Shown piece by piece: positions 26,218 through 36,069 of a DNA stretch of 62,024 nucleotides. The position numbers and the translations under genes were made by a program. This stretch comes from Saccharospirillaceae bacterium (lineage in GTDB: Bacteria; Pseudomonadota; Gammaproteobacteria; Pseudomonadales; Oceanobacteraceae). Under the pieces are notes generated by a model. It ran no database searches and had not been told where the DNA came from. It saw only the letters and a program-made list of their open reading frames with translations. The first letter of the stretch is position 1. Each line of letters opens with the position of its first letter. The DNA lies in NCBI GenBank assembly GCA_021208685.1, contig JAJOJJ010000035.1, positions 1-62,024 on the forward strand, given 5' to 3'.

Positions 26218-28758
26218 ATGGCAAAACAATGCCTTACCCCATTCAGCGCAAAATTCGCGCTGCTGTGTATGATAATGCTGTTCAGTGTTCCCACGATGGC
26301 CATGCAGATATTCGTGAAACTGCCGGGCGGTAAAACCATCACGCTGGACGTAGAAGCCAGCGACTCTATTGAAAGTGTCAAAGCCAAAATTGAGGACAAA
26401 GAAGGCTTCCTGCCCGATCAGCAAATCCTGACGTTTGCAGGAAATACAATAGAAGACGGTCGCACACTGTCGGATTACAACATCCAGAAAGAAAGTACGC
26501 TGCTGCTGACGTTGCGCCCGTTTGTTCAGTTCACGCTTAACGATATTGTCACGATCAATGCCACCGGGCTTTTAACCCCTCTGCCGCAGAATCTTGCCAG
26601 CGCCGTCGACATTAACGGGCTGGAACTGGAACCCTGGCATAATCTGCCGTCTGAATGGTTAGCTCCGGGCCAGCACATCATCACCTGGACAGCTGAAGAT
26701 GGTCAGGGTAATCAGGCACAGCAACAGCAAACGCTGAACATCAATCCCATTGCTGACTGGGCAGCAGACCAGCAGGTAAGCGAGGGAAGCCGTGTCAGTG
26801 TGATGCTGAATTTAAACGGCGATGCTCCGGCCTACCCGGTTGAAGCAACCTTCCGCATTTCCGGAACCGCCACGTTTGGCGATGATCACAACGCTCAGGA
26901 CGGCACACTGATCATCAACAGTGGCCGCTACGGTGAACTGATCATTGATATTACTGAAGACAGCATCGCAGAAAGTCCGGAAACGCTGTTGATTACCCTG
27001 GAAAGTATCAGCCATGCCACTCCCGGAACCCAGACCACTCACCGCATAGATATCAGCGAACACAGGGTTTCCCCCCAACTCAGGCTCAGCGCCGCTGCAG
27101 ACACCACACCGGCGCAGCAACAGCAGATATTTACCACGAACACCGGAGCCATCACCGTCAGTGCGCTGCTGAGCGGCCTGAACAGTATTGAGACACATCA
27201 GTATGAGTGGCAAACCGGCGGACTGACAGGCAATGCGGAAGGCCCGCACTTCCGCTTTAACCCGCTGAACCAATCCCCCGGCGTCTACCCGATCCGCCTG
27301 CGGGTACCCGACAAGACCTCGCCAACGGCATACCGCAGTGCCACCCTGCTGCTTTACCTGACCCTGCACATGCCAGAACTGAGTGCAGCCCTGGACAGCG
27401 ACGCCGATGGTATTGATGACGCCACTGAAGGCTATCAGGACAGCGATAACGATGGCGTCCCGGATTACGCTGATACCATATCCGCCAGCAACGTGCTGGC
27501 CATCTACCCACGGGGTAATGCACCGGTTACAGGAGCCTGGCAGGTGGAAACCGAGCCGGGGCTGCACATCGCCCTGAATGTTTATGGCATCAGCAGCGGC
27601 GACTACAGCCCGTTGCTGACTGACGACAGCCTGTTACTGAGCGATCAGCACTATGAATACACCGCCGGATTATTCGATTTTGTTGTGTCCAACATGCCGG
27701 TAGCCGGAGCCAGTGTGAATATTGTTCTGCCGCAGGATGCGCCTGTCCCGCAGCAGGCGGCCTACCGTAAAACCATCGATCAGCAGTGGCATGATTTTGT
27801 CGAAGATACCCGCAACCGCATCCGCTCTGCCCCCGGTCAGCGTGGCTATTGCCCGCCCCCCGGAGACAGTCGTTATAACGACGGGCTGACCGCCGGTCAT
27901 TATTGTGTGCAGCTGACGATTGAAGACGGCGGCCCGAATGATGCAGACGGTGAAATCAACGGCCGGATTGTTGATCCTGGTGGTATCGCCAGCATCATCA
28001 CCAGCGATGCCGACAACCGCACCAGCGTCCACACCCGCGCGGCGGGATCGCTGGCACTGCCGTTTTTTGCTCTGCTCGCACTCCTGAGCCTGATCCGTCG
28101 CCGCAACACAACATCCGCCAGTAAGGCGGCATGGTGGTTGGTTGCGGTTTCCAGCCTGGCACAAGCAACGGAAACACCGCCCGTTGCCGCAGCGAATATG
28201 TACCTGAACCTGAGTGCTGGTATTGCCCACTCCCCTGTACGCAGTCAGGACATCCGGCAGCAACTCGCTGCAGACAATACCGATGTACGGCTGGAAAGCT
28301 CTGATGCAACGCAAACCGCAGGCAGCATAGGTCTGGGCTACCGAATGAATAATCGCCTGTCGGCTGAACTGTCCTACGCCGATCTGGGACAGGTCGATCT
28401 GGAACTGAGCAGCAGTCAGGGTATACAGCGGTTAACCGATATCCACCCTGAAGGTGGTCATGGCATCAGCGCGTCAGGCGTTCTGGATTACCCGCTGACA
28501 GGGCTTCTGTATCTGCGCGCCAGAATGGGTCTGTTCCACTGGCAGGCCCGTTACCGCAGCATTGCAGCACCCGGCGACCGCACTGAAACCGTTTCAGATT
28601 CGTCAACTGACCTCTACTGGGGAATCGGTACAAGGTATCAGCTGTACCCGGACTTCGGCTTAACCACCGAAGTGCAGCGTTTTGAATTCGATAATCAGCC
28701 ACGCCACTATGCCGGCATCGGAATTGAGTGGCACTTTATGGCACCGTCTGGCCACTGA
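26218..28758 (+). CDS. Secreted ubiquitin-domain / anchor-U / outer-membrane barrel fusion protein
   Basis: 846 residues. Signal peptide 1-28, cut predicted before Met29. Ubiquitin-like domain 29-100, identical to human ubiquitin at 55 of 72 aligned positions without gaps. Then HYR-like (about 101-175), Calx-beta-like (about 178-285) and PKD-like (about 286-390) beta-sandwich regions. An acidic Asp-rich calcium-repeat stretch at 393-420. A choice-of-anchor-U-like domain (about 421-605, with [19 protein letters not shown] and NGRIVDPGG). A hydrophobic helix ended by RRR (612-629), a second signal-like stretch ending AQA (about 640-655), and a beta-barrel (about 662-846) with terminal IEWHF. 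ATG 26218 is preferred to TTG 26206. The function is unknown. Confidence 0.9.
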   Translation: MAKQCLTPFSAKFALLCMIMLFSVPTMAMQIFVKLPGGKTITLDVEASDSIESVKAKIEDKEGFLPDQQILTFAGNTIEDGRTLSDYNIQKESTLLLTLRPFVQFTLNDIVTINATGLLTPLPQNLASAVDINGLELEPWHNLPSEWLAPGQHIITWTAEDGQGNQAQQQQTLNINPIADWAADQQVSEGSRVSVMLNLNGDAPAYPVEATFRISGTATFGDDHNAQDGTLIINSGRYGELIIDITEDSIAESPETLLITLESISHATPGTQTTHRIDISEHRVSPQLRLSAAADTTPAQQQQIFTTNTGAITVSALLSGLNSIETHQYEWQTGGLTGNAEGPHFRFNPLNQSPGVYPIRLRVPDKTSPTAYRSATLLLYLTLHMPELSAALDSDADGIDDATEGYQDSDNDGVPDYADTISASNVLAIYPRGNAPVTGAWQVETEPGLHIALNVYGISSGDYSPLLTDDSLLLSDQHYEYTAGLFDFVVSNMPVAGASVNIVLPQDAPVPQQAAYRKTIDQQWHDFVEDTRNRIRSAPGQRGYCPPPGDSRYNDGLTAGHYCVQLTIEDGGPNDADGEINGRIVDPGGIASIITSDADNRTSVHTRAAGSLALPFFALLALLSLIRRRNTTSASKAAWWLVAVSSLAQATETPPVAAANMYLNLSAGIAHSPVRSQDIRQQLAADNTDVRLESSDATQTAGSIGLGYRMNNRLSAELSYADLGQVDLELSSSQGIQRLTDIHPEGGHGISASGVLDYPLTGLLYLRARMGLFHWQARYRSIAAPGDRTETVSDSSTDLYWGIGTRYQLYPDFGLTTEVQRFEFDNQPRHYAGIGIEWHFMAPSGH

Positions 28759-28777
28759 CGATCCCTCCAGGCGTCTC

Positions 28778-28816
28778 CGCATGGTCAGCTTTCCTGACCA
28801 TGCGGTCACGTTTTTT
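28778..28816 (+). terminator. Terminator-like stem after the ubiquitin-domain gene
   Basis: A perfect 11-base stem (28778-28788 with 28794-28804), loop of five; six T begin six bases later, so it is somewhat loose. Confidence 0.6.
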
Positions 28817-28885
28817 CATCCCCAGATGAGCGCTGCTCACGCCCATAATGACACCTTCTCAAGTGCCAGACGGCGCAGTTTGCGC

Positions 28886-28891
28886 TAGAAT
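28886..28891 (+). promoter_or_regulatory. -10 box TAGAAT of glyA
   Basis: GCTAGAATGCCGCCC context, common at gammaproteobacterial promoters, 55 bases before the start. The -35 is poor. GAGGAA precedes the ATG. Confidence 0.4.
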
Positions 28892-28945
28892 GCCGCCCTT
28901 CTGATTTCAACCCCTTTTTCTACCACCCTGTGTGAGGAAGCTCTG

Positions 28946-30208
28946 ATGTTTAGCCGTGATATGAACATAGCGGATTTTGACCCGGAACTGTGGTCAGCGA
29001 TGAAAGCCGAAGATGCCCGTCAGGAGCATCATATCGAGCTGATCGCCTCCGAAAACTACACCAGCCCACGGGTAATGGAAGCTCAGGGCTCCCAGCTGAC
29101 CAACAAGTACGCCGAAGGTTATCCGGGCAAGCGTTACTACGGCGGTTGCGAGCACGTTGATGTGGTCGAACAACTGGCCATCGACCGCGCCAAAGAACTG
29201 TTCGGTGCAGGTTATGCCAACGTCCAGCCACACTCCGGTTCCCAGGCCAACGCGGCGGTTTACTTCGCCCTGTGCCAGCCCGGCGACACCATTCTGGGTA
29301 TGAGCCTGGCGCACGGTGGTCACCTGACTCACGGTGCTGCGGTATCCTTCTCCGGTCGTGTTTATAACGCCGTACAGTACGGTCTGAACCCGGAAACCGG
29401 CGAAATCGATTACGCCGAGGTTGAGCGTCTGGCGCGTGAACACAAGCCCAAAATGATCGTTGCCGGTTTCTCTGCCTACTCCCGCGTGGTGGACTGGCAG
29501 CGTTTCCGCACCATCGCCGACGAAGTGGGCGCTTACCTGTTCGTTGATATGGCCCACGTTGCCGGCCTGATCGCCGCTGGCGTTTACCCGTCACCGGTAG
29601 GTATCGCTGACGTGGTAACCACCACCACTCACAAAACCCTGCGCGGTCCGCGTGGTGGCCTGATTCTGGCCAACGAAGACGAAGAGCTGAACAAAAAGCT
29701 GAACTTCGCCGTATTCCCTGAATCCCAGGGCGGCCCGCTGATGCACGTCATTGCGGCCAAAGCGGTGTGTTTCAAAGAAGCCATGAGCCCTGAATACAAA
29801 GCGTACCAGGCTCAGGTAGTGAAGAACGCTCAGGCCATGGCCAAAACCTTTATCGAACGCGGCATCAACGTCGTATCCGGTGGCACCGACGACCACCTGT
29901 TCCTGGTTGACCTGATCGGCAAAGAGTACACCGGTAAAGACGCTGACGCTGCTCTCGGCCGCGCCAACATCACCGTGAACAAGAACTCGGTACCGAACGA
30001 TCCGCGCTCTCCGTTCGTCACCTCCGGCCTGCGTATCGGCTCTCCGGCCATCACCAGCCGCGGCTTCAAAGAAACTCAGGCAACCGAACTGGCTGGCTGG
30101 ATCTGCGACGTACTGAACGGTCTGGAAAACGGCAACTCAGATGCCGTGGAAGCTGAAGTCAAAGCCAAGGTAATTGCCCTGTGTGAACAGTTCCCGGTTT
30201 ATAAATAA
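28946..30208 (+). CDS. glyA: Serine hydroxymethyltransferase
   Basis: A PLP enzyme that moves the serine hydroxymethyl group to tetrahydrofolate, giving glycine and 5,10-methylene-THF. 420 residues, normal. The PLP lysine is in [14 protein letters not shown] (about residue 231). [20 protein letters not shown] and [17 protein letters not shown] are the family start region. The gene has strong codon bias, and a terminator at 30226-30261 shows it is monocistronic. I saw no glycine riboswitch upstream. It precedes the nrdR-rib operon as in many gammaproteobacteria, but with two extra genes between. Confidence 0.98.
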   Translation: MFSRDMNIADFDPELWSAMKAEDARQEHHIELIASENYTSPRVMEAQGSQLTNKYAEGYPGKRYYGGCEHVDVVEQLAIDRAKELFGAGYANVQPHSGSQANAAVYFALCQPGDTILGMSLAHGGHLTHGAAVSFSGRVYNAVQYGLNPETGEIDYAEVERLAREHKPKMIVAGFSAYSRVVDWQRFRTIADEVGAYLFVDMAHVAGLIAAGVYPSPVGIADVVTTTTHKTLRGPRGGLILANEDEELNKKLNFAVFPESQGGPLMHVIAAKAVCFKEAMSPEYKAYQAQVVKNAQAMAKTFIERGINVVSGGTDDHLFLVDLIGKEYTGKDADAALGRANITVNKNSVPNDPRSPFVTSGLRIGSPAITSRGFKETQATELAGWICDVLNGLENGNSDAVEAEVKAKVIALCEQFPVYK

Positions 30209-30225
30209 GCCGGGCTGAACGCCAT

Positions 30226-30261
30226 TAAAAACCGCCCGGTGCCTGCACCCGGCGGTTTTTT
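30226..30261 (+). terminator. Terminator of glyA
   Basis: Long stem 30226-30240 with 30245-30259 (one C:C mismatch) flanked by A and T runs, seven T after. Confidence 0.85.
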
Positions 30262-30387
30262 TATACCCCGTTCACCGCGGATACTGTCACACAATGGTCA
30301 CAGAATTGTCATAGGGTGTTTACACGAGCAAGTGCTGCGTTTGTAACAATAGCCGCCATTCACCGATGAACAGAGAGATGCCATACC

Positions 30388-30735
30388 ATGACCAAGTACT
30401 GGACTCCCGTGACCGAACGCCATCTGGCCGACATGCTGCGCACAGCCGAACAGCAAATGCCCCTCTCCCTGCGCCACACCTGGCAACTGATCCGCCTGCC
30501 TGCACCGGAACTCTGGCATCAACACCCATGGGGTGATGAGGGTTGTGGCTTCTGGGTCGTGGCGGTTTTCGGCAAAACCTGCGTGTATTTCAACGACATT
30601 ACCCAGGGATTTAACTCCAGCATTTTTATGCGCTGGGGGTACATCGAAGACTACCAGACCCGTACCGATACACTGGACAGTCATCTGGCCGGGTTGTTTC
30701 ACAATCAGATCAGCCTGACCTCCGACCCCGCCTGA
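30388..30735 (+). CDS. Hypothetical protein, 115 residues
   Basis: I do not recognise the family. The protein is globular and cytosolic-looking, with no signal peptide or membrane helix. It has many Trp and His residues: TWQLIRLPAPELWHQHPWGDE is compact and aromatic, and GCGFWVVAVFGKTCVYFND looks like two beta strands. The ATG at 30388 follows an AGAGAG sequence. The gene lies alone between the glyA terminator and a 358-base gap, so it has its own promoter. Codon use resembles its neighbours. Confidence 0.6.
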   Translation: MTKYWTPVTERHLADMLRTAEQQMPLSLRHTWQLIRLPAPELWHQHPWGDEGCGFWVVAVFGKTCVYFNDITQGFNSSIFMRWGYIEDYQTRTDTLDSHLAGLFHNQISLTSDPA

Positions 30736-31093
30736 GCCTGTTAAACAGCACAACAACTCAGCCAAACCACACAGCAATATGCGGCACACACAGGCGTTAT
30801 TTGTGCCGCATTGCTGGCCAAAAAAGCCATTGGCTGATTCAAACCCCCCAAACCGATCCGCCAGACCTGTTGAGTCAGGCATAAATAAGATAAAAAACCG
30901 TGAAATAACGCCTCTGCCGACACGGCCAAGCAGAGAAGGGTCAACTCCGGCCAAAGCCAGCCATTAACCTGTCTGACCTGCACCAGCCAGCCCCATTAAA
31001 GATTGACCGATTGCTACCTTCACCCCTCCAGCCTGCAAGCGTCTAATACGCTGACATTGATAAACAACAACAAAAGTATCAAAGGAATCAGTT
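30736..31093 (+). other. Intergenic gap of 358 bases
   Basis: No gene is supported. A stem pairs GCGGCACA (30781-30788) with TGTGCCGC (30802-30809), and weaker outer pairing (CAAT/ATTG) extends it. It may be a structure at the end of the 115-residue gene. AAGGAATC before 31094 is the ribosome binding site of the next gene. Confidence 0.35.
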
Positions 31094-31993
31094 ATGACTC
31101 ATGCAAGCACTGCCGATGCTGGCACTGTCCGTCAGACTGCCGGAGCCAAGGCCAACATCCCGCCACGTCGTATGGACTTCGAATTTGCAGATGACACCAA
31201 ACGCTACTGGTACAAAGACAGCCCGTTCCTGACCACCTTCTGGTCAACGCTGTCGACCCTGTTCCCGGAAGGTGAAACCTTCTTCGTTGATTCTGTGCGT
31301 AACTACCGCAAAGACATCACCGACCCGCTGCTGAAAGCTCAGGTATCCGGTTTTATCGGTCAGGAAGCGATGCACAGCAAAGAACACAAAGCCTTTAATG
31401 ATCTGGCCGAAAAGCATGGTTTCCCGGCCAACAATCTCGATCGTGACCTGGGCATTCTGCTGCGTTTTGCGCGCAAAGTACTGCCCAAGAAAATCCAGCT
31501 GGCCATTACCGTGGCACTGGAGCATTACACCGCCATTCTGGCCGAACAGCTGCTGCGTGACCCATCGCACCAGTCCAATATTCAGGACCCGGAAGCACTG
31601 AAGCTGTGGATGTGGCACGCACTGGAAGAGAACGAACACAAAATCGTGGCCTACGATGTGTACAACCTGGTTGGCGGTGGGTATTTCACCCGCGTTCTGA
31701 CCATGCTCATTGTCACCTTTTTCTTCTTTACCGTGGTCGGCATCGGCCATATCCGTATGCTGTGGGCCGACCGCAAGCTGTTTGATATCTGGGGCAACCT
31801 GAAAGGTTTCTGGTATCTGTGGAGCCCGAAAGGCCTGTTCCCGAAACTGCTGCCGCAGTATCTGGACTTCTTTAAGCCGGGCTTCCACCCGAATGACCAC
31901 GATACCGTACAGTTGCTGGACGACTGGCGTGAAAAGTTGCTGGGTAAAAACGGCATGCTCGCCGATCAGATCAAAAACCCGCAGCGCGCTTAA
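31094..31993 (+). CDS. Metal-dependent hydrolase, di-iron-like (Metal_hydrol family)
   Basis: 299 residues of the predicted metal-dependent hydrolase family (Pfam PF10118). The fold is a ferritin-like four-helix bundle, with Glu and His ligands in FIGQEAMHSKEH (Glu91, His94, His98), VALEHYTA (about 138-144) and HALEENEHK (about 179-187). A hydrophobic stretch near 200-225 (LTMLIVTFFFFTVVG) probably sits in or on the membrane. The N-terminal ~20 residues are disordered. Relatives occur near fatty acid and lipid genes. It has a good AAGG ribosome binding site and is upstream of nrdR but separated from it. Confidence 0.8.
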   Translation: MTHASTADAGTVRQTAGAKANIPPRRMDFEFADDTKRYWYKDSPFLTTFWSTLSTLFPEGETFFVDSVRNYRKDITDPLLKAQVSGFIGQEAMHSKEHKAFNDLAEKHGFPANNLDRDLGILLRFARKVLPKKIQLAITVALEHYTAILAEQLLRDPSHQSNIQDPEALKLWMWHALEENEHKIVAYDVYNLVGGGYFTRVLTMLIVTFFFFTVVGIGHIRMLWADRKLFDIWGNLKGFWYLWSPKGLFPKLLPQYLDFFKPGFHPNDHDTVQLLDDWREKLLGKNGMLADQIKNPQRA

Positions 31994-32092
31994 GCACCAC
32001 GAGGCCGCTCAACCGTCAGCCGCCGTTCACACGGCGACTGACGGCACATCCCGCTGACCCGCCAGCCTCTGGCGCCGCCAGCGCAAATCCTT

Positions 32093-32098
32093 TAGAAT
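32093..32098 (+). promoter_or_regulatory. -10 box TAGAAT for the nrdR-rib operon
   Basis: TTTAGAATCCGCCC context 41 bases before the nrdR start. The -35 is not clear. Confidence 0.4.
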
Positions 32099-32138
32099 CC
32101 GCCCTCCTTAAGCTCACCTGAGTCGCTCTTTACCAGTT

Positions 32139-32627
32139 ATGTATTGCCCGTTCTGTACTCATCCGGAAACCAAAGTTATTGATTCACGCCTGGTTGCCGA
32201 TGGTGAGCAAATCCGACGCCGACGGGAATGCATCAGCTGTGGTGAACGCTTTACCACCTTCGAAAGTGCCGAGCTGGTGATGCCACGCATCATCAAACAG
32301 GACGGCACCCGCGAACCCTTCAACGAAGACAAACTCCGTTCCGGTATTCACCGCGCGCTGGAAAAACGCCCGGTCAGTGTCGAAGACGTTGAAGCCGCCA
32401 TCGTCCGTATCAAACAAAAACTGCGTGCCACCGGCGAGCGTGAAATCCCCAGCCGGGTTCTGGGTGAATGCGTCATGGCCGAGTTACGCCAGCTTGATCA
32501 GGTCGCCTATGTGCGCTTTGCCTCGGTATACCGCAGCTTTCAGGATCTGGATGAGTTCCGCGCCGAAATCGAACGCATCTCCTCACCGTTAAGCCCTCCC
32601 GCTGACAGTAAGGAAGAACCGGCATGA
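32139..32627 (+). CDS. nrdR: Transcriptional repressor NrdR
   Basis: 162 residues. A zinc ribbon with CPFC at 3-6 and CISC at 31-34, then an ATP-cone (about 50-140). NrdR senses ATP/dATP and represses ribonucleotide reductase genes by binding NrdR boxes. It starts the seven-gene operon nrdR-ribD-ribE-ribBA-ribH-nusB-thiL. The ribosome binding site is poor. Its stop overlaps the ribD start by four bases. Confidence 0.97.
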   Translation: MYCPFCTHPETKVIDSRLVADGEQIRRRRECISCGERFTTFESAELVMPRIIKQDGTREPFNEDKLRSGIHRALEKRPVSVEDVEAAIVRIKQKLRATGEREIPSRVLGECVMAELRQLDQVAYVRFASVYRSFQDLDEFRAEIERISSPLSPPADSKEEPA

Positions 32628-33733
32628 ACCACGAATTCTATATGGCCCGGGCTCTGCAACTGGCCGAACTCGGGCGCTACTCCACCAGCCCCAACCCACG
32701 GGTTGGCTGCGTGATTGTGAATAACGGCGAGATTGTCGGTGAAGGCTGGCATCAGAAAGCGGGTGAACCCCACGCCGAAGTGCATGCCCTGCGCATGGCC
32801 GGTGATAACGCCCGCGGGGCCACCGCTTACGTCACTCTCGAACCCTGCAGTCATCATGGCCGCACCCCACCCTGCGCCGAAGGTCTGATTAACGCCGGTG
32901 TTGCCCGGGTTGTCGGCGCCTGTTCCGACCCCAATCCGCTGGTCGCCGGACGTGGCTACAACCGGCTGCGCGATGCCGGTATCGAGGTGATTACTCCCTG
33001 CCTTGAAGCTCAGGCCATCGACCTGAACAAAGGTTTTATGCAGCGAATGCGCAGCGGCATGCCCTGGGTCCGGGCCAAATCAGCGCAAAGCCTGGATGGC
33101 CGTACCGCCATGGCCAGTGGCGAAAGCCAGTGGATCACAGGCCCTGCAGCCCGCGCCGATGTTCAGCGTCTGCGCGCACAAAGCTGCGCGGTGATTACCG
33201 GCGCCGGTTCCGTATTAACGGATAACCCGTCCATGACCGTACGTCCGGCGGAGACCGGCATCGAACTGGAAGAACGCCTGTGGCGTCAGCCATTGCGGGT
33301 CATCATTGACGGACAGCAACGGCTGAGTGGCAATGAACAGATATTCTCCCTGCCCGGCGATATCCTGCTGGCGGTCAGCGATGCAGCACGCTGTACAGTG
33401 CGCCGCGATGCGTCGCTGGGCACACTCAGCATCTGGCAGGCACCGCTGACCATCGGCAATAAAGTCGATCTGTCAGCACTGCTGGCTGAACTGGGCGAAC
33501 GTGGCTGTAATGAGGTGCTGCTGGAAAGCGGCGCCCAGCTGACCGGGGCCTTTGCCGCCGCCGGACGGATCAACGAGCTGGTGCTGTACTGCGCTCCGAC
33601 GATCCTCGGGAGTGAGGCGCGGCCACTGCTATCCTTAGGGCTTGAGCGTATGGAGCAACAGCTGCGCTGGCGCTGGCAGGATGTCCGCATGGTTGGCGGC
33701 GATTTAAAACTGGTGCTGACGCCAGACGCATAA
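32624..33733 (+). CDS. ribD: Riboflavin deaminase/reductase RibD
   Basis: 369 residues with two domains. The N-terminal deaminase (about 1-145) has HAEVHAL and [11 protein letters not shown] zinc motifs. The C-terminal reductase (about 148-369) begins [24 protein letters not shown] and has the NADPH-binding region. It carries out steps 2 and 3 of flavin synthesis on the pyrimidine from GTP. The ATG is coupled to the nrdR stop. Confidence 0.97.
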   Translation: MNHEFYMARALQLAELGRYSTSPNPRVGCVIVNNGEIVGEGWHQKAGEPHAEVHALRMAGDNARGATAYVTLEPCSHHGRTPPCAEGLINAGVARVVGACSDPNPLVAGRGYNRLRDAGIEVITPCLEAQAIDLNKGFMQRMRSGMPWVRAKSAQSLDGRTAMASGESQWITGPAARADVQRLRAQSCAVITGAGSVLTDNPSMTVRPAETGIELEERLWRQPLRVIIDGQQRLSGNEQIFSLPGDILLAVSDAARCTVRRDASLGTLSIWQAPLTIGNKVDLSALLAELGERGCNEVLLESGAQLTGAFAAAGRINELVLYCAPTILGSEARPLLSLGLERMEQQLRWRWQDVRMVGGDLKLVLTPDA

Positions 33734-33783
33734 CAGAGCCCTGCCGCGAACCGGCAGAGCAAGAAGAGAGTGACGGAAAGTCC

Positions 33784-34446
33784 ATGTTTACCGGAATTAT
33801 TGAAGCCATCGGCACCGTTGCCGCGGTTAAAAACCAACAGGGCGACCTGACGCTGCAGATCAACAGCGGCGCACTCGACCTGACGGATGTAAAGCTCGGT
33901 GACAGCATCGCTACCAATGGCGTGTGCCTGACCGTCGTTGGTCTGCCCGGTCATGGTTTTATCGCCGATGTCTCACGCGAATCCCTGGCGCACACCCATA
34001 TCGGGCGCTGGAGCGCGGGGACGAAAGTGAATCTGGAAAAAGCCATGCTGCCGACCACACGCATGGGTGGCCATCTGGTTACCGGCCACGTTGACGGTGT
34101 CGGTATCGTGAAAAAACGCAGCGCCGATGCACGCTCAATCCGCTTTACCATTGAAGCACCGGCGGCACTGCGCAAATACATCGCCGCCAAAGGCTCGGTC
34201 ACCGTTGATGGCGTCAGCCTCACCGCCAATGCGTTAAGCGCCGATGGCTTTGAGCTGAATATCGTACCGCACACCGCGCAGCAGACCACGTTAATCGGTC
34301 TGCAACCGGGCCGTGAGGTACACCTGGAAGTCGATATTATTGCGCGTTATCTGGAGCAGTTACTGCGTCCGGACAACCGCGCCGAACAGGCACCGGACAC
34401 TGGCATCAGCCAGACGTTTCTGGCGCAAAACGGATTCTGGAAATAA
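33784..34446 (+). CDS. ribE: Riboflavin synthase alpha subunit
   Basis: 220 residues made of two internal repeats of the lumazine-binding barrel: the first from [10 protein letters not shown], and the second from about residue 100 ([12 protein letters not shown]). It dismutates two 6,7-dimethyl-8-ribityllumazine molecules to riboflavin and the pyrimidine. The 50-base gap before it is too short for an FMN riboswitch and I saw no RFN fold. Confidence 0.97.
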   Translation: MFTGIIEAIGTVAAVKNQQGDLTLQINSGALDLTDVKLGDSIATNGVCLTVVGLPGHGFIADVSRESLAHTHIGRWSAGTKVNLEKAMLPTTRMGGHLVTGHVDGVGIVKKRSADARSIRFTIEAPAALRKYIAAKGSVTVDGVSLTANALSADGFELNIVPHTAQQTTLIGLQPGREVHLEVDIIARYLEQLLRPDNRAEQAPDTGISQTFLAQNGFWK

Positions 34447-34458
34447 CAGGCTGAACAC

Positions 34459-35574
34459 ATGGCACTGAATAACATCGAAGACATCATCGCCGATATCCGC
34501 CAGGGTAAAATGGTCATCCTGATGGATGATGAAGACCGCGAAAACGAAGGCGACATTATTGTTGCCGCCGAAAAAGTGACACCGGAAATCATCAACTTTA
34601 TGGCCAGCGAAGCACGCGGTTTAATCTGCCTGACCTTAACCGGTGAGCGTTGTGATTACCTCGGCCTGCCGGCCATGGTGACCGGTAACGGCGCAAAATT
34701 TTCCACGCCGTTTACCGTCTCAATTGAAGCCGCCGAAGGTGTGACCACCGGTATTTCCGCGGCTGACCGGGCGCACACCATCCGCGTCGCTGTTGACTCC
34801 TGCAGCAAGCCGGAAGACATCGTGCAGCCAGGCCATATCTTCCCGCTGCGCGCCCGTCCCGGCGGTGTGTTAAGCCGTGCCGGTCATACCGAAGCCGGTT
34901 GCGATCTGGCGCGTCTGGCGGGCCTGATTCCGGCGGCAGCCATCGTCGAAGTGATGAACGCAGACGGCACCATGGCGCGTCGTCCGGATCTGGAAGTGTT
35001 TGCTGCCAAACACAACCTGAAAATCGGCACCATTGCCGATCTGATTCACTACCGCATCGCCAACGAAAAAACCGTGGAAGTGATCAGCCGCGACAGCGTG
35101 CACACCGAATTCGGTGAATTCACCCTGCACACCTTCCGCGACACGATTCAGAACGAAACGCACCTGGCACTGACCATGGGCGATATCCGCGCGGATGAGC
35201 CCACCCTGATCCGCGTGCAGACCAACAATATGCTGCGCGACGTACTGGGTCTGCGCAAACCGCAATCCGACAGCTGGTCATCGACCCAGGCACTGAGCCG
35301 TATTGCCGAAGAAGGCAAAGGTGCGCTGGTGCTGTTGTCCGCCGGTCAGAGCGAATGCGTGAGCGACAGTCTGGATGATTTCTTCGGCCGTGCGCGTCCG
35401 CTGCGCAGCTCGAATAAAGACAGCTCCGGTGCCTTTTTAACCATTGGTACCGGCTCGCAGATTCTGCGTGATCTGGGTGTGCAGAAAATGCGCCTGCTCA
35501 GCTCCGAAATGAAATACAGCGGCATTTCCGGCTTCGATCTGGAAATTGTCGAGTACATCCCTTTTAACGAATGA
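34459..35574 (+). CDS. ribBA: RibB with a degenerate GTP cyclohydrolase II domain
   Basis: 371 residues. The N-terminal ~200 are 3,4-dihydroxy-2-butanone-4-phosphate synthase: [11 protein letters not shown] (acidic metal loop), [10 protein letters not shown] and [15 protein letters not shown] are intact. The C-terminal ~165 look like GTP cyclohydrolase II, but the zinc cysteines and catalytic region are replaced ([17 protein letters not shown]). That half is probably inactive, as in several gammaproteobacterial homologues; a separate ribA should exist. It is mid-operon. Confidence 0.93.
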   Translation: MALNNIEDIIADIRQGKMVILMDDEDRENEGDIIVAAEKVTPEIINFMASEARGLICLTLTGERCDYLGLPAMVTGNGAKFSTPFTVSIEAAEGVTTGISAADRAHTIRVAVDSCSKPEDIVQPGHIFPLRARPGGVLSRAGHTEAGCDLARLAGLIPAAAIVEVMNADGTMARRPDLEVFAAKHNLKIGTIADLIHYRIANEKTVEVISRDSVHTEFGEFTLHTFRDTIQNETHLALTMGDIRADEPTLIRVQTNNMLRDVLGLRKPQSDSWSSTQALSRIAEEGKGALVLLSAGQSECVSDSLDDFFGRARPLRSSNKDSSGAFLTIGTGSQILRDLGVQKMRLLSSEMKYSGISGFDLEIVEYIPFNE

Positions 35575-35587
35575 ATGGATAAAACCC

Positions 35588-36064
35588 ATGAAACACATTA
35601 ATACCATTGAGGGGAACCTGACCCCGAACGACGGCAAATACGCCATCGTAGTTGGCCGCTGGAATGCCTTTGTTGTTGAAAGCCTGCTCGAAGGTGCCGT
35701 GGATTCGCTGCTGCGTCACGGCGTGGACGAAGAAAACATCACCATCATCCGTGCACCAGGCGCGTTTGAAATTCCGCTGGTCGTGCAGAAAGCCGCCGCG
35801 ACCGATAAATTCGACGCCATCATCGCACTGGGTGCGGTTATCCGTGGCGGCACGCCGCATTTCGAATACGTGGCCGGCGAATGTGTAAAAGGTCTGAGCT
35901 CGGTATCTCTGGAATTCGGCATTCCGGTTTCCTTCGGTGTACTTACCGTCGATACCATCGAACAGGCGATCGAACGTTCCGGCACCAAAGCCGGTAACAA
36001 GGGCGAAGAAGCAGCCATGTCTGCCTTCGAAATGGTTGCCCTGCTGAAAGCCATGGAGGCCTGA
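35588..36064 (+). CDS. ribH: 6,7-dimethyl-8-ribityllumazine synthase
   Basis: 158 residues from ATG 35588 (an earlier in-frame start at 35546 lies inside ribBA and is unlikely). [20 protein letters not shown] and [17 protein letters not shown] are the substrate loops, including the His that acts as base. It condenses the RibB and RibD products and forms an icosahedral or pentameric shell. It is 13 bases after ribBA and six before nusB. Confidence 0.97.
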   Translation: MKHINTIEGNLTPNDGKYAIVVGRWNAFVVESLLEGAVDSLLRHGVDEENITIIRAPGAFEIPLVVQKAAATDKFDAIIALGAVIRGGTPHFEYVAGECVKGLSSVSLEFGIPVSFGVLTVDTIEQAIERSGTKAGNKGEEAAMSAFEMVALLKAMEA

Positions 36065-36069
36065 TTTCC

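Noticed and set aside
30298-30954. Open frame of 218 codons on the minus strand
   Set aside because: Overlaps the 115-residue plus-strand gene, and its sequence looks random.
33734-33783. FMN riboswitch before ribE
   Set aside because: Gap too short and no RFN pattern was found.
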